Source: Kappaphycus alvarezii | Taxonomy: Eukaryota; Rhodophyta; Florideophyceae; Gigartinales; Solieriaceae | DNA: 64,000 nt | Direction: 5' to 3' | Assembly (NCBI GenBank): GCA_002205965.3 | Contig: NADL03000154.1 | Span: 57,784 to 121,783 of the forward strand | Part shown: piece by piece, positions 22,632 to 32,474 of the stretch | How positions within the stretch are numbered: position 1 is the first letter of the stretch | Layout of the letters: every line of letters begins with the position of its first letter | Notes under the pieces: model-generated | Databases searched by the model: none | The model's input: only the letters and a program-made list of their open reading frames with translations | Told to the model about the DNA's origin: nothing | Made by a program: the position numbers and the translations under genes

Positions 22632-23933
22632 ACCAACGTTATTCTTACTACTTTAGCTTTCCTGTTCTCGTCGACGGGAGGCGGAACTGGGGGTGGCCAT
22701 CCACTTGAGTCGGCTCCGGAGTCGGCTCCGGCGAGCTCTGTGGGTACATAATGCTACGCGTAGCTCGGCTCGTACAACTATACTGCGCAGCGGCTGGATC
22801 GATATGTCCTGGTGTTAACAATTTCGGTGGTGGCAGGAGAGCTATCGGGACCTAAGCCCTGATGTACCAAAATATTCGAAATAGGCTGAGTACCACAGTA
22901 AATTACCCCCCATTTTCACGGCTGAGTACTTGGGGTTGGTGTTTACGTCAAGAAAGCTTACGCTTGCGGTACTGTGTTCCTATCTCTGGCCCAGAGCGCT
23001 ACAGTATACGGCTGTGAAATGAAGATAAATTTGGAGATGAACGACGAGTTGCAAGATTGCGCTCTAGTGTTAGACACAAGGTTCCGCGGTGTTGCTATCC
23101 GCGGAAGTAGCTCCTGCACATGGACCTCAAAGATATGAGCTGGAATGATTCCGGTAGTAAAGGATTGTAAGCATCCACATGGAAATGAACGGGGTGTATG
23201 GCGCAACATGTGGGTTCATGTATGTTATCACTATGGATCCCGTGGACCTGTCTGTCCCGGATGTAGACTAGCTTGGATAACTTCAGCTTGGCTCGGGGTA
23301 TTAGTAAGTAGGAGTGCAGTTCTTTTGAGGCCCTGCGCTGCGATAGAGTAGACAGTTTATTGCGGACCGGAACGGAACGGAAAATGCAAACTTCGTCCAC
23401 CGAGCGTCCTCGTCCCTCGAGCATTCCCCTCATTTTGCATTATTCATCCCTTCGCCCATCCTCCCCCTTTCCTGTACCCATTTCTTGCATTGCTTTCCAG
23501 CCTTTGCTTCACCAGCACCCAAATTTTTCCTCGCCACGCCACGCACATCTAACTCAACTCTCTCCCCTCCCCACGCACACATCCTCCAGTCATAACTCAA
23601 AATTACGCAAAACACCAATTCACTCCCAATCCCCAAATCTTCTCCCAAAATTTCCCGTCCATCACCACCTCACCAATCATCACCTCCCCGTCATGCTATC
23701 ACCTCCCACCAACATCTGCTGATCATCTGCACTTGCCTTACACTCAAACTCCGCAGCACCCACCTCCACACACTCCCGAAACCATATATAATCCCGCAAC
23801 CCGCCGCATTCCACTCATCCCCCTTCCCTCCCTCACCAACTCACCGCCGCACCAGCTACCACAAAAACTCTTAAACCCCTCAAACACACCAAAAACAACC
23901 CCACACCACCTCTCCCTATCCCCAATCTCAACC
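22632..23933. promoter_or_regulatory. intergenic region between divergent transporter and cyclin, G-poor promoter
   Basis: No coding region is recognised. The part from about 23400 to 23930 is strikingly poor in G on the plus strand: long C/T/A runs directly upstream of the cyclin ATG. It contains a TATATAA box at 23785-23791, about 143 bases before that ATG. The third-unit copy (about 47350-48624) keeps the same skew and TATA box (around 48474-48480). The arrangement suggests a pyrimidine-rich core promoter plus 5' leader for the cyclin. The left part may serve the transporter. Confidence 0.55.
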
Positions 23934-24823
23934 ATGTGGAGCCGTCGACCTTACTTCCCCGCTATCGTCCATCAGCACCGCACTCTCCCGGCCTCCCATC
24001 CACTTGCCCATCCCTTGCCCTCATATTCCACCATTACCATGCCCGCCGCAAACGCCCCTGCCGCACCCTCCAGCACCTTCGGCCCCGACTTGTCCGAACC
24101 TCTACACCCGTCCACGGATATTCCTCCCGCTCCCACTCCCACTGTCCGAGAGTTTGAGGCCCCCAGTGGTGACAGGTTGATGGACAATTTGGAGTCCCTT
24201 GTGACTGTCATTGTCACCATTGTCACCACTCGTATCCAGGCCGCAAAGTCATTCCATTCCACCGCTCATGCCTCGTCTGCGTCGTATAATATTCATGACC
24301 TGGCCGTTGCTATCCCTATGCCACGCCTCTGTCCCCCAAAGTTCCAATTTTATGCTTCGGCTCTAGCTGCTGCCTGTGACACTATTCCTACCTTGTTTGA
24401 CGGGCCCCAGGTGGAAGTGGAGTCATTTTTAAGGGGGGTAGTGAACAGGAGTCGTGGCTATGGAGAGAGGGTATTTTCAAACTCTGCGTTGCTTTTAATG
24501 TTGGTATACATGGATAACCTGTACGCAAAGTGCCCGCTTTGATGTTGAATGAGGTCAATGCGGGGAGGGTTATGGCCGCCGCTTACGCGGTGGCTGTTAA
24601 GATGGTGGAGGATGTCTCGTACGGGACGGTTGCCATGGGCAGAGTTTTGGCGTCAACTGGAGGGACTTGGGTCAACTTGAGTCTGCGTTTATGCGACTCT
24701 TGGGTACGAGCTGCATGTCTCTGTCGAGGACTTTGCAGAGGCGGAGGTCAAGTTTATGGCTGAGGCCTTGGAAGCCGCAGGCGGGGATAAGGTGCTTCAG
24801 AGCTTGCACATGGCGGGGTTGAC
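23934..24823 (+). pseudogene. PHO80/U-type cyclin, 5' part, second-unit copy
   Basis: The start is the ATG at 23934 (context CAACCATGTGG), downstream of the TATA box. An alternative start is the ATG of MPAANAPAAP at 24038. A Pro/Ala-rich N-terminus precedes the cyclin box, with VESFLRGVVNRSRGYGERVF, LMLVYMDNLYAK, then after a one-base frameshift near 24530 NEVNAGRVMAAAYAVAVKMV. In a further frame comes LLGYELHVSVEDF-like sequence (about 24690-24730). This order matches PHO80-like (P/U-type) cyclins, which activate a cyclin-dependent kinase, for example in phosphate signalling. A Copia element interrupts at 24823. The third-unit copy has different indels, so the gene may be intact in the organism. 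Confidence 0.75.
24819..24823. repeat. target-site duplication of Copia element A (TTGAC), left copy
   Basis: TTGAC at 24819-24823 matches 29936-29940. The uninterrupted third-unit cyclin has a single TTGAC at 49500-49504, confirming the empty site. Confidence 0.92.
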
Positions 24824-25122
24824 AAAGGGAGCAATAGGTTTGGTATCAGCAAGTTGCAGCAGCAGCGGTATCACAGTATCAAAAGAGGGATATCAAAATG
24901 TTCTTTACGCATGTGTGCTCACGTCTATCGTCTAGTTATTCTCTGTAGCTAGAGCTTTAAGTAAGCAACCAATCCAGCGAGCAGCAGTTGCAACCATGAG
25001 TAAATCTTCAATAGAAAAGACCGTTAACAAATAATAAAACGACGCGCAATCAACGGCGTCCTTTAAACAAAATTACATCATCATTAGGAATCAAACAGAG
25101 TCATAGAACATCAGTTTCAATT
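24824..25122 (-). repeat. Copia A, 3' LTR (299 bp)
   Basis: Paired with 29640-29935. On the minus strand it begins AATTGAAACTGATGTTC directly after the purine run GGGGGGAG (25123-25130), and ends …CTCCCTTT next to the TSD. Confidence 0.92.
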
Positions 25123-25222
25123 CTCCCCCCTGATTCTTCTTTGGCAGTTATCTATCCTGAGAATAATGGGAGTTTCGGTCCAACGCGTCTTCAAAGGAGG
25201 GTCAGTTCTCCTGAGTACATCG

Positions 25223-27216
25223 TCAGCTGTAGAGGTTGTACCAATGGACTATTGGTTTGGTCAACGGGTCAGCAATATTAACTTTTCCAGGTATCCAAAA
25301 TATCCTGTTTACGTTATGGGTCTCAAATTCATAGCGAATAACGCTAACATCTGCGCGAATCGAGCGGTCAATTGAGTTGCGAAAGGTTGACAGAGTGTTA
25401 AACAGGTCCTTAGTGTCAAGAGCAACCATCAGATCCACATCAGTATCAAGCAACACGCGATAAGCATTCACGAGCACTTTGCCTTCGTCAATTGCTTCAC
25501 CTGCAGCGAGTATTCAGCTGCTCCTATAGACTTTACGGGCCTCTTAGATTTATGGGAGGACCATGACAAAGTGTGCCACACTGATCCACCTTTAAACTCT
25601 CCAATAAGCAAGCCAGCCATATATCCAAGCTGACCATAGTCAACAGTTCGACTTGCATCCGCAAATACAAGAACTGAGAGAGGGTACTGACCTTTTTCAG
25701 GTCGCTTGTATTTGATTGTTGTTCCCAACTTCTTTAGCAATCTTAAAGAATTGATTTGCGTTATTAGATCACTGACTTTAGTTGACGGACCCTTTTGTTG
25801 GAGGTAACTAGCATGGAATGCACAAAAGGGGGATGCAGCAATTCCAAGCCATCCAATTGAACTGTTCAGAGATCGAAATGAGCTGGTTTCGATTGCGTTA
25901 AGCATATCATTGCCTTCCTTCCTTCGCTGTCTCGAAATTGGGAAGGCTTCCAGTGCATTAAGCTTTTCATCAGCATGAATTTGGATGGTAAAATCCGAAT
26001 CTTGTGTTATCATCAGGCCGTAGAAGTAGAAAGAGCCTGGTCCGTAAACAATAGTCCCAAGTTCATACTGCTTCTGTATCTTGACAATAATATCATGTAT
26101 TACATCCGGTTCTCCTGCAAACAGCACATCGTCAACAATTTTCACAGCAACAAGCTCGAGCATACCAGAAGAACTTCGTTTGTAGAAAAGCTGTGGGACA
26201 TAAACAAGCTGCTTAAGCCCAATTTTAGCGAAAAGTATATCACTATGTTCCTGCCATTTAGCGTTGGCATTGACTAGGCCGTACGAGGCAGTGAGAAGAA
26301 GCCAATACTTTCCTTTGTCTTTGCTTTCACGCGGGGGTATCACATATACATCGCCCTGTGCCTCTCCTGTTTGCAGAAATGCACTCCTAAAAATCAATCT
26401 TTGCAAGGCACCATTGAAACATACTTGCAAGTGAGAGCAAAATTCTTATGCCAATAGGCGGGCAGACGGCAGAGTCCGTCTTTAGTTGAGACTTCTCAGT
26501 ATCCTTATTGCCATGTGGAGCTATCCTGGCTTTCATCTTACGCGTGCCATCATCATTTTGGTTTCAATTTGTAAATAACATGGCTAGTGATTATGTTAGC
26601 ACATTGTGGAACTCTCGTTGCAGTAGTTGTCTTAACAGTTTTCTTGAATGCTTCCTCCTCACTTTCGTAGGCATTTTGGAGCGGAAAGCTGGGTAGACCT
26701 TGGGCATGATGTTGGAGAAACACGTTGTGTCCGAATGTGTCAAGGTAGCTACGAAGAACGTCTTGCTCAGAGCTAGTCGCCTCTTTTTCCGCAATAAAAG
26801 CATTATTCACATTAGTAGTATCACCAACACTGGAAGAAAAGCGCCACGTCTCATTTGACATGTCAAGCGTTTCTTTGTCACCATCGTCATAGTCAAATTG
26901 TATTTTTCATCGTCATTGTTGATTGACGAGACTTTGCCCGCGTAGAATGTATCATCTTCAGGCCAATACACTTCAATATTATCACCGACTCAGGCATCTT
27001 GGAGAGCCTTTCGTCTTCATCATCTACCATCGTATCATCCTTAATATATTGTGTTTCATCTGATGGTCCTTCATTGTTATCGTCTGTCACTGTAGGCATA
27101 TCACCTGCGGTGTCATCTGAGTTTTGTGTGCCTAGTTCGTCAATGTATGTATCAATATTTGAGGCAACAGAGTCGATGTCTTCCTGTATGGCACTTGCCA
27201 ATGAGTCAGTAGGCAA
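25223..27216 (-). pseudogene. Copia A: reverse transcriptase and RNase H
   Basis: A 320-residue frame (25468-26430) carries Copia RT motifs. YGLVNANAKWQEHSD corresponds to the usual GLKQS-type region, and AVKIVDDVLFAG is the catalytic box in the form IVDD instead of YVDD. RNase H begins with VLVFADASR and includes LSWSSHKSKRPVKSIGAAEY, continuing in 25223-25477 with ALDTKDLFNTLST and ending with IPGKVNIADPLTKPI. Upstream, 26553-26861 encodes the entry of RT (ANIITSHVIYKLKPK). The acidic linker 26893-27216 lies between integrase and RT. Frameshifts separate these parts. Confidence 0.88.
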
Positions 27217-28430
27217 AGCATGCCGAACGTCTTCAATGGCAGCCTGTATCTTGTTGTTGTTTTTTCCTGTACTGTAACAGTTCCAGTTTCTTTATCAAAC
27301 GCTAAGACAATTTTCGGCGCAGACCACTTGCCTCTTTTTTCAAACTGCTCTTTCTTATATATTTGAACGGTTTCACCAGGGCTTACTGAAATGTCATGAA
27401 CTGCCTTCGACTTGAGTATGCGATTCAGCTTTCGACTCGCGACTAAATCCTTGTGGGCTTCCAATATATCATCAGGAACTTTAACAGTAGCGAGCCAATT
27501 TCCACAGGTCTAGTATAACCTTTAGCAAGCTCTCGAGCAGAGCAAACATCTGTTCCATAAAGATCGTTCGAAACTCTGAGAGCAGCTTGAATGATCATCC
27601 GTTCCTCCTTTTGGTTCTTCGGTTGGTACTCATCTTTCAAGCGCAAGTAGATATCACGTATTACCCTTATGTTTTGATTCTAAAACATTTTTGTTATGTC
27701 GCCGAGGAGGGATAGGTCGAGATTCAATAGCATGACTTTTCAGGTATTCACGGAATTCGTCATTCCCAAAAGCTGGGTCAAACAGAACACTTTGTGGTGC
27801 CCAGAACTGACTTATCCATAAAGTTTCAAATAGCGGTATGGCATCCGCCATGGACGTTGTATCAACGACATCACCGACAGAGTAGCGCGTAGTAGAGTCC
27901 ATTATATGAAACACTCTATTGCCATCGAGATGGAGATGGTCAATAAAAACCACGGTATTGAAGTCACGGCTCATTGCACTTAGCGATACTTTCCTTGTAT
28001 CAGCCGGTTTAGAGTTTACCGAACAACTGCTACACTCTTCCAGAGTATTAGCGAGATACTTCTTTACTTCAAGATTCCATAGCTTATTACGCTGAAGCAG
28101 TATCTTCATGTAACTGTACGTTGAATGTCCGCAGACATGTTTATGAACCTTGTCAACGATTTTCTTAACTTCAGACCAAGGTCTATTCAGTACTGCTTCA
28201 CTAATTCTGAGCATAGCACAATATATTTTGTTCCAAGTTTCCGACAAGCCAATAACATTGGTCGCCAGAAATCTTTCATACGTAATAAAGCTGTGTAGAT
28301 CATGATCAACTAGAGAAATGAAATCATCCTTGTTAGGCAGTAACAGCCTGTTCGTGTGAATGTGCTCAATATTGCACTTGCGTGTAACGTGTCGACCGAC
28401 TACCCATTGCGAGGATCCCTCAATAATCAA
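27132..28430 (-). pseudogene. Copia A: integrase
   Basis: The 258-residue frame 27654-28430 encodes a zinc-site-like region (HKHVCGHSTY … CSSCSVN). The catalytic core follows: Asp in VVFIDHLHLDGN, Asp in VLFDPAFGNDEF, Glu in NVLESKHKGN. Further frames (27443-27646 and 27132-27464) continue the C-terminal part with SPGETVQIYKK and RGKWSAPKIVLAFD, typical of Copia integrase C-termini. The protein inserts element cDNA into the genome. Confidence 0.88.
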
Positions 28431-28576
28431 ATGTCGAATTGCAACTGTATCATCGTTGTTCTGTGCGAGAACTTAACAAAACTGACCCCAAAATCTTTCT
28501 AATCTCACTCGAATGTTCTCCATTACCGTATGGCCAATATGGCCTAGATTGAAGATGTTTGGGGAGCGGTAGTAAC

Positions 28577-28930
28577 TCACCATCCCATTCTGGTAGCAGT
28601 ACTGTTGAAGTAGTTTAAACTCGGATAATCCCATGCCACTGTACGGGCACCGTCGTCCAACAGCGGACCGACGAAATCATCATCAATATCGTTATTGTCT
28701 GATACCACTTTAACCATACTAAATGTAACAGTTTTCTTTCCAGAACTTGATCCGGACTCGCTTTGTATCGGTTTGGGGTGTGATTTAGCTCCGGGCTTCA
28801 AACTTCCATCGGAATTATGGTCAGAGTGCCAATGGCCATATTCCCCACATTTATGGCACTGACTCTTGCTCTTAAGGTCACTAAGCTGAGCAGGCGTTAG
28901 CTTACTTTTACGGGGCTTATACCCATTCCT
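28577..28930 (-). pseudogene. Copia A: zinc knuckle and aspartic protease
   Basis: Near 28850 the minus strand encodes CHKCGEYGHWHSDH, a knuckle with a final His in place of Cys. It is followed by FVGPLLDDGARTVAWD (about 28640-28690). The DDGA is in the position of the D(S/T)GA protease active site; the change of the second residue to Asp is unusual and could be a variant or a substitution. Confidence 0.65.
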
Positions 28931-29509
28931 TCAGGATGTTTTGGCGGAACTGGCAGACAGGAATTTAGATTCCTCATTCTTGTCACTCTTAGCTCTGTCA
29001 AATTGCCTCAATACTGATGCTACTTTTTCATAAGAAACTGATTGTAAGAACTCATCAGTTGTAGCACTAGAATTGAGTGCGATGCCATTGGATGACGCAG
29101 CAAGTACTGAAATTCTCTGACTGTTATCGACGGATGAATTAGCGAGGAGCGTAAAGGCCATTAGCGCTTCAGGCAATTTGCAACAGTTGGTTGTCGAGTT
29201 GAACTTCGAGACTTGCGCCATAAATCTTGATTCAAAGTTTTTAAAGGTTTCATTAGAACCTCTCTTCATAGAAAGTAGTCCGGTAAAGCTTTGGTAAACC
29301 TCACTGACAACAGATAAGGAGTCACGCTTGTAGACTGCTTCCACAATTTTCTTCCAACCCTCGGCGGCAGACTGAATTTCGGAGTCAGAGATGGACCTAC
29401 AAATGTCTTTGGCTCTACCATATAGCTGCGACTGTAACATAATACCACGTAACTCAACCGATATCTTGTTTGAGTTAGAGTCTGGTAGCTTGTTATGAAA
29501 GTGTTCCAT
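28931..29509 (-). CDS. Copia A: Gag
   Basis: A 192-residue frame starts 131 bases inside the 5' LTR. It is largely helical with a UBN2-like architecture: SELRGIML-type N-terminus, a central WKKIVEAVYKRDSL segment and the later FKNFESRFMAQVSKF motif, as in Copia Gag. The zinc knuckle follows in the next frame. Gag forms the particle and packages element RNA. Confidence 0.8.
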   Translation of the reverse strand: MEHFHNKLPDSNSNKISVELRGIMLQSQLYGRAKDICRSISDSEIQSAAEGWKKIVEAVYKRDSLSVVSEVYQSFTGLLSMKRGSNETFKNFESRFMAQVSKFNSTTNCCKLPEALMAFTLLANSSVDNSQRISVLAASSNGIALNSSATTDEFLQSVSYEKVASVLRQFDRAKSDKNEESKFLSASSAKTS

Positions 29510-29624
29510 AGCTCGACCGACTTAGCATATCCTCTTGGTTGCCCTTACCATCTGTCCAGGGTACATTCTTCAAATCCCATGAGAAGCGGGGCCTACTCGG
29601 CATGCCAGCCGAGCTTGAGTCTAT

Positions 29625-29639
29625 TGCTGGGCCCATAAC
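29625..29639 (-). other. Copia A primer binding site, half-tRNA initiator Met type
   Basis: Directly adjacent to the 5' LTR the minus strand reads GTTATGGGCCCAGCA. This is exactly complementary, over 15 nt, to the anticodon stem-loop 5' half of a eukaryotic initiator tRNA-Met (UGCUGGGCCCAUAAC, anticodon CAU included). Such internal priming sites are known for Drosophila copia and yeast Ty5, where the tRNA is cleaved in the anticodon loop. Confidence 0.85.
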
Positions 29640-29935
29640 AAAGGGAGAAATAGGTTTGGTATCAGCAAGTTGGCAGCAGCAGCGGTCACAGTATCAAAAG
29701 AGGGATATCAAAATGTTCTTTACGCATGTGTGCTCACGTCTATCGTCTAGTTATTCTCTGTAGCTAGAGCTTTAAGTAAGCAACCAATCCAGCGAGCAGC
29801 AGTTGCAACCATGAGTAAATCTTCAATAGAAAGACCGTTAACAAATAATAAAACGACGCGCAATCAACGGCGTCCTTAAAACAAATTACATCATCATTAG
29901 GAATCAAACAGAGTCATAGAACATCAGTTTCAATT
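29640..29935 (-). repeat. Copia A, 5' LTR (296 bp)
   Basis: Nearly identical to 24824-25122, with a handful of one-base indels. It is flanked on the right by the TSD TTGAC at 29936-29940. Confidence 0.92.
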
Positions 29936-30776
29936 TTGACGGCCTGGAATCAGCGCTGGAAATGGCCAGGAACTGGATGGTGGCCAAGCAATCGGCTGTT
30001 TCCTACGATGGCCATGGGGTGGGGTGCGGGGAGTGGGGGGTGCAATTGCGTCCTGCATACCGGGGATAGGACGTTTTGGAGAACTTTCCCGGAGGAGGGG
30101 GAGGAGGATGGGTTTGAGGACGAGGATTTGACGGAGAGGATCGCGGGGTTGGCATGCGGTCAATATTACAGGGATTTTCGTGATATTGCGGTGGGGCTGG
30201 AGGAGGAGAAGGGGGTTTGGTACGCCATGGCCATGTGCGAGCGGGATGGTTTGGATCGATACAAGCGCCTGAGGGACATTATTTGCTCCGTAGGGACTTG
30301 TCTTTGACCAAGTTACTACGATGCGCAAGAGACGGGCGCCGTACATGGTCATCCCGGGAGGCAGGGAGCGGAGGAAGGGCGAGGATTTTGTAGCCGCTCT
30401 TGGCAGGCATGGGGCGGGCATAGTTGCGGAAGGGTGGCAGACTGCGTTGGTCGTGCCGGACCCTGTGGAGGAAGATGTGGAGGATGCGAAGCTGGCCCTG
30501 CCCCCGCTCCCCTCCCCCGTTTGGCATATCACTCGCAGGGGGAGGAATAACGGGGACTCTTTGGACAGGCGCGATTATGTGGAAACAGCGGGAATCCACT
30601 CGCTCGCGCCATGCACTCCTGTGGGGTCGCTTGGGGGATTTGCTTCGGTAGATCCCCCCATGTTCCATGACCCGGAGCTGTTGGAGCGGATCATCTGCAC
30701 CTCCGTCCAAAGCGCTTCCGAGGCCGGAGCAGCCGCGGCCTCTTGGCTTTCAAAACTACCGACTGCCATCGGTTGA
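29936..30776 (+). pseudogene. PHO80/U-type cyclin, 3' part, second-unit copy
   Basis: Continuation of the cyclin after the Copia insertion. One frame (29936-30307) encodes an acidic region followed by ERIAGLACGQYYRDFRDIAV. A second frame (30321-30776) encodes FVAALGRHGAGIVAEGWQ, then a Pro-rich stretch, and ends LSKLPTAIG with a TGA stop. The two frames must be joined by an indel near 30310. The tail has no recognised domain beyond the cyclin box and is longer than that of minimal PHO80 cyclins. An AATAAA at 30863-30868 would serve as polyadenylation signal. Confidence 0.6.
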
Positions 30777-30862
30777 AGCAAGGGTGCAAACTTGCAGTAC
30801 GGCAACCGATGGTGAACTGTCAAATGAACAGTTGGGCCAAGTACAGAAAATGATTCATTAGA

Positions 30863-30868
30863 AATAAA
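30863..30868 (+). promoter_or_regulatory. candidate polyadenylation signal of the cyclin gene
   Basis: AATAAA lies 87 bases after the cyclin stop codon. It is conserved in the third-unit copy at 50380-50385. Confidence 0.45.
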
Positions 30869-30899
30869 GAGTCATATCAATTTTATACGTCCTACACGT

Positions 30900-31740
30900 G
30901 TTTAGTTCCCGGTCGGTAACTTAACCTGCATGACACATGTTGAGCCCGAAAGAAGATGGACGATAGATCTCCCAAAGTAGCACCGCGGACACAGCCCCAT
31001 GACTGATATCCCGGAGCTGCTAGGAGGAATGGGAAAGCGTGGTGCAGCCAGTCCACTCACGGTGCCGGATAAAGTCGCTTTCCGGTAAAGTGTTAGTATG
31101 GCAATCTGCGTTGTTCTGTTCAGATGGCGTGTATTCAATGAACACAACATAATTCTCGACAGCATCATGAAGATGCCGATATTTGATTTCAACGTGACGA
31201 AATCTTCGGCGATCGTAGGTTCCATCAGACCAACTAACAGTACCCATGTTATCTTGATATAAAGCTGGGGATTTGGCTTGCTTCAAATCAAGTTCTTCTG
31301 AAACGTTTCTTATACAAGTAGAATCCTTAATACACTTCGAAAAGGGATAAATTCTGCTTCTGTCGATGATAATGACATGCAAGTCTGAAGCTAAAACTCC
31401 AAATTATGGGACTGCCATTGACCATCACTGAAAAACAGAGCGAGAGAGGCGTCTTTCATTGTCTTGACCCCAGTCTGCGTCGCACCAAAGTTGTAAATTA
31501 ATTCTCTGAACGTCCTTAGCAGGCGTCTTCAATAGAATCCCTCTACTGCGAGTTCCAATTACAGACTTGATCACATGTTTGAGGGCAGCCCAGTGTTGGG
31601 GAGCTGGATTGGCCATATGTTTTGCCAACATGGTCACAGAGATGCTGATATCTTGTCTAGTTATATTGGAAAGATAAAGCAGGGAAACAACAAGTTTCGC
31701 ATATGAAATTGCTTTCATGGTCTAAACACCATCATTAGTG
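30900..31740 (-). pseudogene. Copia RT/RNase H remnant, copy 2
   Basis: The clearest of the three copies. 31425-31718 encodes AISYAKLVVSLLYLSNITRQ and continues to QLWCDADWGQDNERRLS, the RNase H start. 31020-31382 encodes ALYQDNMGTVSWSDGTYD, FRHVEIKYRHLHDAVEN and EQNNADCHTNTLP, the RNase H end. No LTRs are found beside it. It lies tail-to-tail with the cyclin gene. Confidence 0.85.
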
Positions 31741-32207
31741 CGATATTTTGGCTTGTCGCAAAAAAAGTGGTCCAGAGGAGGAGGACATGTTCTCACCTTT
31801 GCTTTTTCGATGTTACTTTTTCCAATTATTTCAGAAATAAAGGCTTAATGGGAAAATAAGATGCAAAGCGAGGTGGGCTCAACTTGATACCGATGAAAAA
31901 ACCATGAATTACGAGATACGTAAGTTGGAACCTTCCCTGTCAGCTTGCTGAACCTCGAAAGTAATATTCGCTTTAAAAACAAGAAAAATACTTCTCTTCC
32001 GATTTCGGACTACAGCTTCCTAAGATTTGTGCCACTGCTCGGTCGGCCTGCCAACAAGACTATTTGAGCATCAATTGTTATGCAGCTACACAGCTAGTGA
32101 TGCTGAGCATAGTCATAAGACGCATGCAGGTGCCAGATCGCTTGGACGATAAAATTTTGTTGCGTGATGCCCAGTAGTCTCAGCTGTTGAGCTGTTTTCG
32201 GGAAGCC

Positions 32208-32474
32208 ATGAAACACTTTTTATATGCTGAACGGCATCTTGTACCGTTGGGAATATCAATTCAAATGTTCCTCGTGGTCGTCCGACATTTTTTTCGGTAT
32301 GAAATATTTGGATTCATCCTCTTGCAGGAAGTGATGTACTTGACCACATCAATTTGTGTAATTACCTCTGTTTTGAATTTTGTTACATTTCTCTTCGGAA
32401 AGATGGTTGCAGGTACTTTGAACGACGATTTGATTGCAAGTATATCAGAAGAAGAAGTCTGTTTGAAACCGTAG
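32208..32474 (+). other. short hydrophobic reading frame, unknown
   Basis: An ATG at 32208 opens 88 codons rich in Phe, Val, Leu and Ile (ISIQMFLVVVRHFFRYEIFG and further hydrophobic segments), with an acidic C-terminus (ASISEEEV). The third-unit copy (57779-58009) keeps most of the frame but shifts near its start. It is located in a 1.9 kb segment that is absent from the first block. It could be a small membrane protein or chance; no family recognised. Confidence 0.2.

Larger units (their letters stand above)
24824..29935 (-). mobile_element. Ty1/Copia LTR retrotransposon A (5.1 kb) in the cyclin gene
   Basis: The minus-strand order is 5' LTR (29640-29935), half-tRNA primer site, Gag, zinc knuckle, protease, integrase, RT, RNase H, polypurine tract, 3' LTR (24824-25122). 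Integrase before RT defines Copia. Insertion is proven by 5-bp TSDs and the empty site in the paralogous cyclin. The LTRs are short (296 and 299 bp), nearly identical, and lack TG…CA ends. The integrase with STTRYS and the general layout recall non-plant Copia lineages, but I cannot place it precisely. Confidence 0.95.
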
